Shown here: positions 42,451-51,352 of the stretch, piece after piece
Layout of the letters: each line of letters starts with the position of its first letter
Numbering within the stretch: the first letter of the stretch is position 1
Source of the DNA: Gaiellaceae bacterium
GTDB taxonomy: Bacteria; Actinomycetota; Thermoleophilia; Gaiellales; Gaiellaceae
Reading direction: 5' to 3'
NCBI GenBank assembly: GCA_030446625.1
Contig: JAUJMY010000001.1
Location: 107,496-171,495, forward strand
DNA: 64,000 nucleotides
The notes under the pieces: model-generated
The model's input: only the letters and a program-made list of their open reading frames with translations
What the model was told of the DNA's origin: nothing
Databases searched by the model: none
Made by a program: the position numbers and the translations under genes

Positions 42451-43302
42451 CTAACCGCCGGGCTGGAGCGCGGACGCGGCCTGGAGGCGCTTGATCTCCT
42501 GCCTCACGAGCGGCGTCGTCGGATCGTCGGGCGCGAGCTTCACGAAGCGGCGGTAGGCCGTCAGCGCGGCCGGCGTGTCGCCGGAGTTGATCGCGGCGTC
42601 CGCGAGCTGGAGCTGGATGCTCGGATCCTCGGGCGCGAGCCGCGCGAGCCGGACGTAGGTCTCCTTCGCGTCGCGGTAGGCGCTCTGCATCTCGCCGTAG
42701 ACCCTGGTCAGGCGCTCGTTCGCGCGCTGCGTCGCCGCCTGCGTGATCGGGGCCTTCGAGAGCGCCTGCCCGAACGGGGTGTTCGCCGGCGGCTGGAAGA
42801 TCGTCCCGGGCGCGAGCGCCTGCGCCTCGAGCTGCGCCTCCTGCGCCTCGTTCCGCAGCCGTGTGGCCTTCGTCAGGTGCACCCCCGCGAGCTGACGGAG
42901 CACCTCCTCGTCGTTCGGTCGCAACCGGACGTAGCGCTCGAGCGGCGCGATCGCCTCCTCGGGACGGCCGTCGGTCTGGAGCGCGGTCGCGAGGTCGCGC
43001 AGCGCGGTCGGGTCGTTCGGGTTCTCCTCGAGCCGCTCGCGCGAGTCCTCGACCGAGGGCTGGCCCGTGCCGCCGCCGCCCACGCCGATCGCGTCCGCGA
43101 TTCCGCCCTGCACGTCCGACCCCACGCCGAACGCGACGAAGCCGACGCCGAAGACGAGCGCGAGGAACACGAACATCCACTTGGCCTGGCGCCGCAGGCG
43201 CTGGAAGAACAGTTCGTCGGTGCCTACGTGAGCGCTCTCGTACCTGGCGACTGCAACAGGCGCCTTCGCGCGCTGGTCGCGCCGGCGGTCACTGCGTGCC
43301 AT
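42451..43302 (-). CDS. membrane-anchored TPR-containing protein
   Basis: A 283-residue protein. A basic cytoplasmic N-terminus (residues 1-40) is followed by one TM helix (WMFVFLALVFGVGFVAFGV) and several TPR motifs, e.g. NDPTALRDLATALQTDGRPEEAI and SIQLQLADAAINSGDTPAAL. TPR arrays mediate protein contacts. The start overlaps the 3' end of the amidohydrolase gene by 79 bases. Partner unknown. Confidence 0.82.
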   Translation of the reverse strand: MARSDRRRDQRAKAPVAVARYESAHVGTDELFFQRLRRQAKWMFVFLALVFGVGFVAFGVGSDVQGGIADAIGVGGGGTGQPSVEDSRERLEENPNDPTALRDLATALQTDGRPEEAIAPLERYVRLRPNDEEVLRQLAGVHLTKATRLRNEAQEAQLEAQALAPGTIFQPPANTPFGQALSKAPITQAATQRANERLTRVYGEMQSAYRDAKETYVRLARLAPEDPSIQLQLADAAINSGDTPAALTAYRRFVKLAPDDPTTPLVRQEIKRLQAASALQPGG

Positions 43303-44528
43303 TCGGTCCCTCCTCTCCGGTAGCGCTCGACACCGTCGACGACCGTCAAGAGTACGCGCTCCGGCGAGCCGCCGAAGACGACTGCGGCCGCCGGATCCTC
43401 CCAAGGCAGGTACGGCGAGCCCGCGAGCGAGACGACGGCGAGGTCGGCGCGCTTGCCGGGCGCGAGCGACCCCACCTCCTCCACGAGGCCGAGCGCTCGC
43501 GCGGAGCCGATCGTCGCCAGCTCGAGCGCCTCCGTCGCCGACAGCGCGTCCGGCCGCTCCTCGCGGGCGCGCGCGCCCATCACCGCCGCGCGCAGCTCGT
43601 CGAACATGTCGAAGGACGGGGTCGAGGCCGGGCTGTCGGTCCCGAGGCCGACGCGGACTCCCGCCTCGCGCAGCGCGGCGAGGGGTGCGACCCCGCAGCC
43701 GAGCAGCGCGTGCGAGCGCGGGCAGTGCACGACCCCGACGTCGTGCTCGGCGAGGAGCGCGATCTCCTCGGCGTCCACCTTGACGCAGTGCGCGGCGACG
43801 AGCTGCGGCCCGAGCAGGCCGTGGCGCGCGAGCGCGCGGATGCCCGTCTCGCCGAGCGGCGGCGGGAGGATGTCGGCGAACACGTGCCACGATCCCTCGC
43901 CCGACTCGAGCCAGCGCTGCTCCGCCTCGCTCTCGGCGAGGTGCGTCGCGAGCGGGAGCCCGAGCGCGGCGCACGCGGCGTAGAGCTCGGGCGAGACCGT
44001 GTACGGCGCGTGCGGCGAGATCCCGAGCCGCACGCGGTCCGAGAGGGCGCTCTCGATCCGCGCCCGGTTCTGCTCGTAGCGGCTCTTCAGCTGCTCGAGC
44101 CCGCGCCCGAAGACCTCGAGGTAGACGACCGCGCGCAGCCCGAGCTCGTCGCACGCCCCCGCGGCGGCGCCCGAGAAGCTCGCGTCGGCGACGGTCGTGA
44201 TCCCGGAGCGGAGGCACTCGGCGGCGCCGGCGCGCGCGATCGCGAGGAACTCGTCCCAGCCGATCCGCCCCTTGCGCTCCGTGTGCAGGACGATCCACTT
44301 GTCGAAGGTGAGCCCGTCGCCGAACCCGGCGTACACGGCGTACTCGAGGTGCGAGTGCGCGTTGACGAAGCCGGGCACGAGCGCCGCGCCCGCGAAGCGC
44401 TCCCCGTCTCCCAGCTCGTCGCGCGTCCCGACGGCGACGATCCGCCCTTCCTCGAGGGCCACCGCTCCGTCCTCGATCGGCTCCGCCTCGACCGGGAGCA
44501 CCCAGTCGGCGGAGAGGACGCTGCTCAC
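43224..44528 (-). CDS. amidohydrolase of the TrzN/MtaD/SsnA type
   Basis: A 434-residue metal-dependent hydrolase. Zinc ligands are NAHSHLEYA (HxH), ATHLAESEAE, AAHCVKVD and GTDSPASTPSF; the C-terminal beta domain ends GKRADLAVVSL. Members deaminate adenosine derivatives, guanine or triazines; specificity cannot be told here. GTG 44528 overlaps the tatC stop (GTGA), and the 3' end overlaps the TPR gene, so the region is tightly packed. Confidence 0.87.
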   Translation of the reverse strand: MSSVLSADWVLPVEAEPIEDGAVALEEGRIVAVGTRDELGDGERFAGAALVPGFVNAHSHLEYAVYAGFGDGLTFDKWIVLHTERKGRIGWDEFLAIARAGAAECLRSGITTVADASFSGAAAGACDELGLRAVVYLEVFGRGLEQLKSRYEQNRARIESALSDRVRLGISPHAPYTVSPELYAACAALGLPLATHLAESEAEQRWLESGEGSWHVFADILPPPLGETGIRALARHGLLGPQLVAAHCVKVDAEEIALLAEHDVGVVHCPRSHALLGCGVAPLAALREAGVRVGLGTDSPASTPSFDMFDELRAAVMGARAREERPDALSATEALELATIGSARALGLVEEVGSLAPGKRADLAVVSLAGSPYLPWEDPAAAVVFGGSPERVLLTVVDGVERYRRGGTEWHAVTAGATSARRRLLQSPGTRALT

Positions 44529-45298
44529 GGCTCGAGCGCCCACTCCTCGTCGCCCGCGAGCTCCCAGCGGCGCTCCATGAACGTCGCGAGCCAGATCGAC
44601 GCTTCGAAGAGGACGAGCAGCGGGATCGTCTCGAAGGCGAGCGAGACCGGGTCCACCGTCGGGAGCAGCACCGCCACGAGGACGACGAGGAAGATCCCCA
44701 TCCGCCGGTTCCGCCTCAGCTTGTCCGCCGAGAGCACGCGCAGCCGTACGAGCGCGAGGATGAAGATCGGCATCTCGAACATCAGCGCCATCGCGACGAG
44801 CGCCAGCAGCACGAACGAGTAGTAGTAGCTCGCTCGTACCTGCACGTCGTAGAGCTCGGCGTCGAAGGTCGTCAGGAACGCGACCGCCTTCGGCAGGACG
44901 ACGAAGTACGAGAACGCGAGGCCGCCCGCGAAGAGAATCGTCGCCAGCAGGACGAAGACGGACACGATCCGCTGCGTGTTCTCCTCGATCGCCGGCGCGA
45001 GGAAGCTCCAGAGCTGGTAGAGGAGGACGGGGAGGGCGAGCGCGAAGGCGCCGTAGAAGGCGACCTTCACCGCGGTGAAGAACGGCTCGGTGACGCCGAA
45101 CGTGACGAGGCGCTTGTCGTCGGGGAGCGGCCGCGTCAGCCACTCGACGAGCTGCTCGTGGAACGCGAAGCTGAGCGCGAACCCGAACGCGAGCGCCGCG
45201 AGCGAGATGAGGAGGCGCGAGCGGAGCTCGCCCAGGTGCTCGACGAGCGTGGCCTCCTCGCCGTGGCGGAGGCGCCTCGGGAGCCGTTTCAAGGCCAT
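44525..45298 (-). CDS. tatC: Sec-independent translocase subunit TatC
   Basis: A 257-residue protein with six TM helices. Conserved parts are LVEHLGELRSRLLISL at the cytoplasmic N-terminus and FLAPAIEENTQR in the loop where TatC recognises twin-arginine signals (the Glu here is the usual receptor acid). tatA follows upstream on the same strand 19 bases away, so tatA-tatC are an operon. The cytochrome and Rieske proteins of this window are candidate users. Confidence 0.95.
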   Translation of the reverse strand: MALKRLPRRLRHGEEATLVEHLGELRSRLLISLAALAFGFALSFAFHEQLVEWLTRPLPDDKRLVTFGVTEPFFTAVKVAFYGAFALALPVLLYQLWSFLAPAIEENTQRIVSVFVLLATILFAGGLAFSYFVVLPKAVAFLTTFDAELYDVQVRASYYYSFVLLALVAMALMFEMPIFILALVRLRVLSADKLRRNRRMGIFLVVLVAVLLPTVDPVSLAFETIPLLVLFEASIWLATFMERRWELAGDEEWALEP

Positions 45299-45317
45299 GG
45301 CGGCGGAGCGCTAGGCG

Positions 45318-45554
45318 CTAGGAGACGGTGTCGCGCTCGCGCGTCGTCGTCGTCGCCGTCGGCTCGCGCGCCGGTGGCAGCTCCCCCGCGAGGGGATCGT
45401 CGTCGTCCGCGTCCTTGCCCGTGATCGAGTCCTTGAACTCGCGCATCCCGCGTCCGAGCGAGCGTCCCATCTCCGGCAGCCGCTTCGGCCCGAAGACGAG
45501 CAGTGCGACGATCAGCAGGATCGCGATCTCCATGGCTCCGATTCCGAACGGCAT
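45318..45554 (-). CDS. tatA: Sec-independent translocase subunit TatA
   Basis: A 78-residue protein: one TM helix ([15 protein letters not shown]), the hinge [20 protein letters not shown], then an amphipathic helix and an acidic/Thr-rich tail. It forms the pore of the Tat system. The ATG at 45554 gives a 7-residue extension; the ATG at 45533 (MEIAILL) is a plausible alternative start. Divergent from sufC. Confidence 0.92.
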   Translation of the reverse strand: MPFGIGAMEIAILLIVALLVFGPKRLPEMGRSLGRGMREFKDSITGKDADDDDPLAGELPPAREPTATTTTRERDTVS

Positions 45555-45672
45555 CAGTCGGAGCGTATCAGCGTTTTCGGGTTCGGAAGCACGGACAGGG
45601 ATTCGCCAACGGCCGCCGATCGGTTCGGCGGCCGGCCACCGGGGCCCGCCGGGGACGCCACCCCCACTCCGC

Positions 45673-45678
45673 TACCAT
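45673..45678 (+). promoter_or_regulatory. possible -10 element for the suf operon
   Basis: TACCAT matches TANNNT and would start transcription near 45685, leaving a leader of about 50 nt before the TTG of sufC. The tatA-sufC gap (181 bases) holds no recognisable SufR/Rrf2 operator. Confidence 0.35.
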
Positions 45679-45735
45679 GGGGCTACGAACGGGGCCGAAA
45701 GTCCTGGAGAAATCACGGCCGGAGGACGCACAAAG

Positions 45736-46503
45736 TTGGCATTGCTGGAGCTCAAGAACCTGCACGTCGCGCTCGAGGACGGGACGGAGATCGTCCGCGG
45801 CGTGGACCTCGCGATCGACGCGGGCGAGACGCATGCCGTCATGGGCCCGAACGGCTCCGGCAAGTCGACGCTCGCGTACGCCCTGATGGGGCACCCCGCG
45901 TACGAGATCACCGACGGGCAGATCCTCCTCGACGGCGAGGACGTGACGGAGCTCGAGGCGGACGAGCGCGCGCAGCGCGGCCTCTTCCTCGCGTTCCAGT
46001 ACCCGCACGCGATCCCGGGCGTGACGGTGACGAGCTTCCTGCGCTCCGCGATCAACGCCGTGCGGAAGGCGCGCAATGGCGGCGAGGACGATCCCGTCCC
46101 CGTGAAGGAGTTCCGGACCGAGCTGCTCGGGGCGATGGAGCGCCTGAAGGTGCCGCGCGAGCTCGCGCAGCGCTACCTCAACGACGGCTTCTCCGGCGGC
46201 GAGAAGAAGCGCGTCGAGATCCTCCAGATGGCGATGTTGAAGCCGCGCGTCGCCGTCCTCGACGAGACCGACTCGGGGCTCGACATCGACGCACTGAAGG
46301 TGGTCGCCGGCGGCGTCAAGGAGCTCGTCGGGCCGGAGATGGGAGCGCTCGTGATCACGCACTACCAGCGCATCCTCGACTACATCGAGCCCGACTTCGT
46401 GCACGTCTTCGTGAACGGCCGGATCGTCAAGGAGGGCGGGCCGGAGCTCGCGCACGAGCTCGAGGCGCGCGGCTACGAGCAGTTCGAGGAGGTGCTCGCG
46501 TAG
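45736..46503 (+). CDS. sufC: Fe-S cluster assembly ATPase SufC
   Basis: A 255-residue ABC ATPase: Walker [17 protein letters not shown]-loop [10 protein letters not shown], signature [14 protein letters not shown], Walker [17 protein letters not shown], and switch His in VITHYQRIL. It powers the SufBCD scaffold. The start is TTG 45736, supported by GGAGG ten bases upstream. A second TTG two codons on is possible. The stop overlaps sufB (TAGTG). Confidence 0.95.
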   Translation: MALLELKNLHVALEDGTEIVRGVDLAIDAGETHAVMGPNGSGKSTLAYALMGHPAYEITDGQILLDGEDVTELEADERAQRGLFLAFQYPHAIPGVTVTSFLRSAINAVRKARNGGEDDPVPVKEFRTELLGAMERLKVPRELAQRYLNDGFSGGEKKRVEILQMAMLKPRVAVLDETDSGLDIDALKVVAGGVKELVGPEMGALVITHYQRILDYIEPDFVHVFVNGRIVKEGGPELAHELEARGYEQFEEVLA

Positions 46504-47926
46504 TGGCCGTGACGCCCGAGACCGAGGTCGTCCGCGACATCCGGAGCGAGTACCGGTACGGCTTCTCGAACCCCGACGAGGCGGAGAACTACTTCTTCAA
46601 GTCCGGCAAGGGGCTCTCGCACGAGCTCGTCGAGGCGATCGCGGAGCACAAGAACGAGCCGGAGTGGATGCGCCGCTTCCGCCACAAGTCGCTCGACTAC
46701 TTCAACGCGCGCCCGCTCCCGACCTGGGGCGGCAACGTCGCCGAGATCGACTTCGAGAACATCTACTACTACATCAAGCCGACCGAGAAGCAGGCCAACT
46801 CTTGGGAGGACCTGCCGGCCGAGATCAAGGACACCTGGGACAAGCTCGGCATCCCGGAGGCCGAGAAGAAGTACCTCGCGGGCGTCGGCGCGCAGTACGA
46901 GTCGGAGGTCGTCTACCACAAGCTCCAGGAGGAGCTGACGGCGCAGGGCGTGATCTTCCTCGACATGGACTCGGGCCTGCGCGAGCACGAGGACCTCGTC
47001 AAGCAGTACTTCGGCACGGTGATCCCGCAGAACGACAACAAGTTCGCGGCGCTGAACTCGGCCGTCTGGTCCGGCGGCTCGTTCATCTACGTGCCGCCGG
47101 GGGTGCGGATCGAGATGCCGCTCCAGGCCTATTTCCGGATCAACGCCGAGAACATGGGCCAGTTCGAGCGCACGCTGATCATCGTCGACGAGGACGCGTA
47201 CGTGCACTACGTCGAGGGCTGCACGGCGCCGATCTACTCGTCGGACTCGCTGCACTCGGCCGTCGTCGAGATCATCGTCAAGCCGCGCGGGCGCTGCCGC
47301 TACACGACGATCCAGAACTGGTCGAACAACGTCTACAACCTCGTCACGAAGCGCGCCGTCGCCTACGAGGGCGCCACGATGGAATGGGTCGACGGGAACC
47401 TCGGCTCGAAGCTGACGATGAAGTACCCGGCGATCTGGTTGATGGGCGAGGGCGCGCACGGCGAGGTGCTCTCGATCGCCTTCGCTGGGACCGGGCAGCA
47501 CCAGGACGCGGGGGCAAGTGCGTCCACGTCGCGCCGCGGACGTCCTCGGTCATCACGTCGAAGTCGATCTCGAAGAACGGCGGTCGCGCCGGCTACCGCG
47601 GGCTGCTCGAGGTCGCGAAGGGCGCCGAGGGCGCGAAGTCGAAGGTCGTCTGCGACGCGCTGATCCTCGACGAGGAGTCGCGCTCGGACACCTACCCGTA
47701 CATGAAGATCGACGAGAACAACGTCGACATCGGTCACGAGGCGACGGTCTCCAAGATCGGCGAGGAGCAGCTCTTCTACCTGATGTCCCGCGGCCTTTCC
47801 GAGGCGGAGGCGAGCGCGCTGATCGTCAGCGGGTTCGTCGAGCCGATCACGAAGGAGCTCCCGCTCGAGTACGCCGTCGAGATGAACCGGCTGATCCAGC
47901 TCCAGATGGAGGGCTCGGTCGGTTGA
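46503..47926 (+). CDS. sufB: Fe-S cluster scaffold SufB, one frameshift in a G-run
   Basis: About 474 residues when repaired. Typical segments: [44 protein letters not shown] (conserved Cys), and C-terminal [17 protein letters not shown]. The frame breaks at a run of five G at about 47510-47514. A sixth G gives [17 protein letters not shown] and the rest is intact to TGA 47926. SufB is normally essential where it is the only Fe-S scaffold, so an assembly error is much more likely than a real mutation. GTG start. Confidence 0.9.
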
Positions 47927-48312
47927 GCATCGACGCGCAGCGCGCGGACTTCGTCCTCGTGCCGACGCGAGATCTGGAGCGGGCGATCGATTTCTACGGA
48001 GGGATGCTCGGTCTTCGTCGCACCAACGATCACGCGCAGTGGGCGGAGTTCGATCTCGGCGGCCTCACGCTCGCTCTCGGGAACCCGGAGCAGGTCGGCT
48101 GGGAGTTCGCTCCCCTGCCCAAGGGTGCGATCGCGATTCGGGTCCCAAACGTCGCGGTCGCGCGCGACGAGCTCGAGCAGGCGGGATTCGAGTTCGAGGG
48201 GGAGACGATCGACTCCGGCGTCTGCCACATGGCGTTCTTTTCGGACCGCGACGGCAACGGGCTGCTCCTGCACCACCGGTACGCCCCGTACCCCGACGGA
48301 AGGCAGCCGTGA
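47923..48312 (+). CDS. VOC-superfamily (glyoxalase-fold) protein 1
   Basis: A 129-residue paired beta-alpha-beta-beta-beta protein. VDFxxVPTRD-type opening ([20 protein letters not shown]), middle [14 protein letters not shown], and end [22 protein letters not shown] are typical of the glyoxalase/bleomycin-resistance family. TTG 47923 overlaps the sufB stop (TTGA). First of four tandem paralogues lying inside the suf operon. Substrate unknown. Confidence 0.82.
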   Translation: MSIDAQRADFVLVPTRDLERAIDFYGGMLGLRRTNDHAQWAEFDLGGLTLALGNPEQVGWEFAPLPKGAIAIRVPNVAVARDELEQAGFEFEGETIDSGVCHMAFFSDRDGNGLLLHHRYAPYPDGRQP

Positions 48313-48677
48313 TCGACGCCCAGCGGGTCGACTTCTGTCGCCGTACCGACGCGTGATCGAGAGCGCGGCGAGGTTCTACGGGGAGACGCTCGGCCTCGAG
48401 CGCAACGCGAATACGTCGGAGACGTCGGGTCGAGTTCGAGGCGGGGAACGTCACGCTCGCGATCGTCGAGCCCGAGCCGATGGGGATCCCGTTCTCACCG
48501 CTCCCGTTCGGCGCGATCGCGATCCGCGTCGCGGATGTCGCGGCGGCGCGCGCTCGCCTCGAGGAGGCGGGGGTGGAGTTTCGCGGTTGCAACGGCGCCG
48601 TCTTCAACGATCCCGACGGGAACGGCTTGATGATTCACCGCCGCTACGCGCCGTACCCGGACGGGTCGCAGCCGTGA
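48309..48677 (+). pseudogene. VOC-superfamily protein 2, decayed copy
   Basis: Begins at GTG 48309 (VIDAQRVDF) but stops after 15 codons. Paralogous sequence resumes in other frames: AARFYGETLGLERN (frame of 48362), VEFEAGNVTLAIVEPEP (from 48429), GAIAIRVADVAAARARLEEAG, ending [17 protein letters not shown]. At least two, probably three, single-base shifts are needed (near 48336, 48361 and 48427). Compared with copy 1 about seven codons are also missing around GCNGAVF. This mix of indels and deletion argues for genuine decay, possibly worsened by sequence error. Confidence 0.75.
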
Positions 48678-49054
48678 TGCAGATCGCGCGTACGGACTTC
48701 GTCGGCGTTCCGTCTCGTGACGGGGAACGATCGCGGCAGTTCTACGGCGACGTGCTCGGACTGCGTCCGGACGAGCACTCGCGGTTCGAGTTCTGGGCCG
48801 GCGACACGTGCCTCGCGATCTACGAGCCGGAGCGCTTCGGCGGTGAGTTCGCGCTGCAGAAGAACGCGCACATCGCGTTCGGCGTCGACGACGTGGAGGA
48901 GGCGCGCGCGGAGCTCGAGGCGAAGGGTGTCGAGTTCGGAGGCGAGACATGGGACTCCGGCGTCTGCCACACGGCGGCCTTCACGGACCCCGACGGCAGC
49001 GATCTCATGCTGCACCGGCGATACGCGCCGTGCGCGAACGGGTCGACCCGCTAG
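48674..49054 (+). CDS. VOC-superfamily protein 3
   Basis: A 126-residue glyoxalase-fold protein: TDFVGVPSRDGERSRQFYGDVLGL, FEFWAGDTCLAIYEPE, AFGVDDVEEARAELEAKG, and SGVCHTAAFTDPDGSDLMLHRR. Start GTG 48674 (ATG 48677 is the alternative) by analogy with the neighbouring paralogues. Overlaps the copy before it by 4 bases and touches the next at TAGTG. Metal-ligand type residues (E and H) are present at the usual strand ends. Confidence 0.82.
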   Translation: MMQIARTDFVGVPSRDGERSRQFYGDVLGLRPDEHSRFEFWAGDTCLAIYEPERFGGEFALQKNAHIAFGVDDVEEARAELEAKGVEFGGETWDSGVCHTAAFTDPDGSDLMLHRRYAPCANGSTR

Positions 49055-49416
49055 TGCAGGTCGAGCAGGTGGACTTCGTGTCGGTGCCGACGCGCGATGC
49101 GGCGCGGGCCGTCGGGTGGTACCGCGACGTGCTCGGGCTGCCCGTCAGCGAGTACACCGACGCCGAGGTCGAGGCGCCGGGGCTGACGCTCTCGTTCTGG
49201 TCGCCGGAGGAGCAGGGCGAGGCGTTCGTCGCGAACGAGAATGGCATCGCTCTGCGCGTCGCCGACGTCGAGGCCGCGTTCGAGGAGGTGCGCGCCGCGG
49301 GAGCCGAGGTGATCGGCATCGAGGACAGCGGCGTGTGCCACATGGGCTTCGTGAAGGATCCCGACGGCAACGTCGTCATCCTTCACCGGCGGTACAAGGC
49401 GCGGGAGCGGGCGTGA
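49054..49416 (+). CDS. VOC-superfamily protein 4
   Basis: A 120-residue glyoxalase-fold protein: VDFVSVPTRDAARAVGWYRD, EAPGLTLSFWSPEEQGEAF, IALRVADVEAAFEEVRAAG, SGVCHMGFVKDPDGNVVILH. More diverged from copies 1-3 than they are from one another. GTG 49054; the stop overlaps sufD (GTGA). Confidence 0.82.
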   Translation: MQVEQVDFVSVPTRDAARAVGWYRDVLGLPVSEYTDAEVEAPGLTLSFWSPEEQGEAFVANENGIALRVADVEAAFEEVRAAGAEVIGIEDSGVCHMGFVKDPDGNVVILHRRYKARERA

Positions 49417-50585
49417 GCCGGTCCGAGCTCCTCGAGCGCTATCGCGCGCTGCCGTTGCCGTCGACGACGGACGAGCACTGGCGCTTCACCGACCTGAAGG
49501 GGTTCGACCCGGACGCGTTCGCCGGGACAGGAGGTAGTGGCGCCGAGGCGGCGACCCGGTCGATGCTCGATCTCGACACGGCCGGCTCTGTCACCGTCGA
49601 CGAGGGTGTGATCACGATCCGGCGCGCACCTGAGGGGGTGCGCTTCGAGCGGCTCGACGAGAACCACCCGCGGCTGCACGAGCTCGTCGGCTACGAGGAG
49701 AAGTTCGCGGCCCACAACGCGGCGATGTGGCGGACAGGCCTGCTCGTCCACGTCCCCGCCGGAGTCGTGCTCGAGAAGCCGCTCTACGTCCGGGTCGTCA
49801 ACACCGTCGAGGAAGGATCGCTCTTCTGGCGCCTGCTCGTGATCGCGGAGCCGGGCTCGCAGTTCACGCTGATCGAGGAGCACACCTCCGCGCGGCCGGG
49901 CGTGCGCGGCTACACGAACGCGGTGTCGGAGATCTTCGTGGAGCAGGACGCGAAGCTCGAGTTCGTCTCGCTCCAGAACCTCTCGCGCGAGACGTGGCAC
50001 TTCGCGACGCACCACGCGCGCGTCGAGCGCGACGCGGAGCTGGACTGGGTCGCCGGCGGCTTCGGCTCGAAGCGCGGGAAGGTCTGGATCCAGAACGACC
50101 TGGCCGGCCAGGGCGCGACCTCGCGCGTGACGGGCGCGTACTTCACGGACGGCGACCAGCACCTGGACTACGACACCTTCCAGGAGCACATCGCGCCGAG
50201 CACGACGAGCGACTTCGCGTTCAAGGGCGCGCTGCGCGACACGTCGACCGCCGTTTGGCGGGGGATGATCCGCGTCGAGAAGGACGCGCAGAAGACGAAC
50301 GCGTACCAGGAGAACCGGAACCTGATGCTGAGCCCGACGACGCACGCCGTGCCGATCCCGGGCCTCGAGATCCTGGCGAACGACGTCCGCTGCACGCACG
50401 GCGCGACCGTCGGCCGCGTCGACCGCGAGCAGCTGTTCTACTTGATGGCACGTGGGTTGACCCGCGCGGAAGCGGAGCGCCTGATCGTGCGCGGGTTCTT
50501 CAGCGACGTGCTCGACCGGATCGAGCTCGAGCCGGTGCGTGACGCGCTGGGCGCCGCACTGGAGGCGCGAATCCCGCAGGCGTAG
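49413..50585 (+). CDS. sufD: Fe-S cluster assembly protein SufD
   Basis: A 390-residue beta-helix protein, partner of SufB/SufC. Segments: HWRFTDLKGFDPDAF, VHVPAGVVLEKPLYV, YTNAVSEIFVEQDAKLEFVS, SDFAFKGALRDTSTAVWRGMI, CTHGATVGRVDREQLFYLMARGL. GTG start coupled to VOC protein 4. The separation of sufD from sufB by four VOC genes is unusual; sufS and sufU are about 9 kb away. Confidence 0.92.
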   Translation: MSRSELLERYRALPLPSTTDEHWRFTDLKGFDPDAFAGTGGSGAEAATRSMLDLDTAGSVTVDEGVITIRRAPEGVRFERLDENHPRLHELVGYEEKFAAHNAAMWRTGLLVHVPAGVVLEKPLYVRVVNTVEEGSLFWRLLVIAEPGSQFTLIEEHTSARPGVRGYTNAVSEIFVEQDAKLEFVSLQNLSRETWHFATHHARVERDAELDWVAGGFGSKRGKVWIQNDLAGQGATSRVTGAYFTDGDQHLDYDTFQEHIAPSTTSDFAFKGALRDTSTAVWRGMIRVEKDAQKTNAYQENRNLMLSPTTHAVPIPGLEILANDVRCTHGATVGRVDREQLFYLMARGLTRAEAERLIVRGFFSDVLDRIELEPVRDALGAALEARIPQA

Positions 50586-50610
50586 GCGCGCCGGCGACGA
50601 AAGGAGACGG

Positions 50611-50811
50611 ATGGCCGGGAAGAAACGACAGACGTTCGGCAAGATCACGCGCGAGCGCGCGCGCATGGAGAAGCGCGAGCAGAAGCTCGAGCGGAAGGCC
50701 GAGCAGAAGCAAGCCGCGGCGGAGGCGCGTGAGGCGGGCGTCGAAACGCAGCCGATCGGCCCGCCGAATCAGCAGGGCGCCGACGCCGTCGAGCCCGAGC
50801 CAGACGCCTGA
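50611..50811 (+). CDS. 66-residue basic, coiled-coil hypothetical protein
   Basis: Starts at ATG 50611 with AAAGGAG seven bases upstream. The first 45 residues are a highly charged helix (RERARMEKREQKLERKAEQK) with coiled-coil character, and the end is acidic/disordered (ADAVEPEPDA). Likely cotranscribed with sufD. Function unknown. Confidence 0.7.
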   Translation: MAGKKRQTFGKITRERARMEKREQKLERKAEQKQAAAEAREAGVETQPIGPPNQQGADAVEPEPDA

Positions 50812-50944
50812 GCCCCGCTGCCGCCGCGTCCAGCGCAACGCGCCGAGCGCGAACGTCCGCTGCACCACATGCGGGATCGGGCACGCGCTACGCCGACGCG
50901 CGCGGGCCGGCTACGTCCGCCACTTCAGCGTTCGGCCAAGCGCA

Positions 50945-51352
50945 CTAACCTGCGGCCTCGCGAGCTAGGTGGAGCCGGATGCCGATCACGAGGCCGGCGA
51001 ACGTGGCGAGGCTCCAGAGGATCCCGGCGCCGAGCTGCGCGACGATCGGCCCCGGGCACGCGGCTGAGATCGCCCAGCCGGTGCCGAAGATCGCGCTGCC
51101 GACGACGTGGCGGCGCTGCACCGGCGTCCGCTCCCACGACACCCGCTCGCCCGTCACCAGCGCGTGGACGCCGAAGTGCAGCAGCGCGCGCGTTCCCAAG
51201 AACGCGACCGGGACGGCGACGGCGAAGATCTCGTAGAGGTACGGCGAGTCGAGCAGCATCGCGCGCCGGATCACGTCCGGCTCCGCGAGGCCCGCCCACG
51301 CGAGGGTGAAGCCGAAGACGACGCCGATCGTCGCCGAGACCGCGCGCAGCAT
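50945..51352 (-). CDS. YeeE/YedE half-transporter, DUF6691 type
   Basis: A 135-residue protein with about four hydrophobic helices and the family cysteine motif AISAACPGPIVAQLG. YeeE/TsuA proteins move thiosulphate via conserved cysteines; this is one half, with the other encoded just upstream on the same strand (TGATG junction). Last gene of a four-gene minus-strand operon. Converges with the basic protein gene. Confidence 0.82.
   Translation of the reverse strand: MLRAVSATIGVVFGFTLAWAGLAEPDVIRRAMLLDSPYLYEIFAVAVPVAFLGTRALLHFGVHALVTGERVSWERTPVQRRHVVGSAIFGTGWAISAACPGPIVAQLGAGILWSLATFAGLVIGIRLHLAREAAG

Noticed and set aside
42401-43180. Reading that extends the STAS gene far upstream
   Set aside because: It is the shadow of the TPR gene; STAS homology and an ATG at 42400 set the start.
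50812-50944. Possible small zinc-ribbon reading (CTTCGIGH) on the plus strand between the basic protein and the YeeE half
   Set aside because: It has no start or ribosome site of its own, lacks a second cysteine pair, and overlaps the convergent gene; off-frame GC-rich DNA often looks like this.
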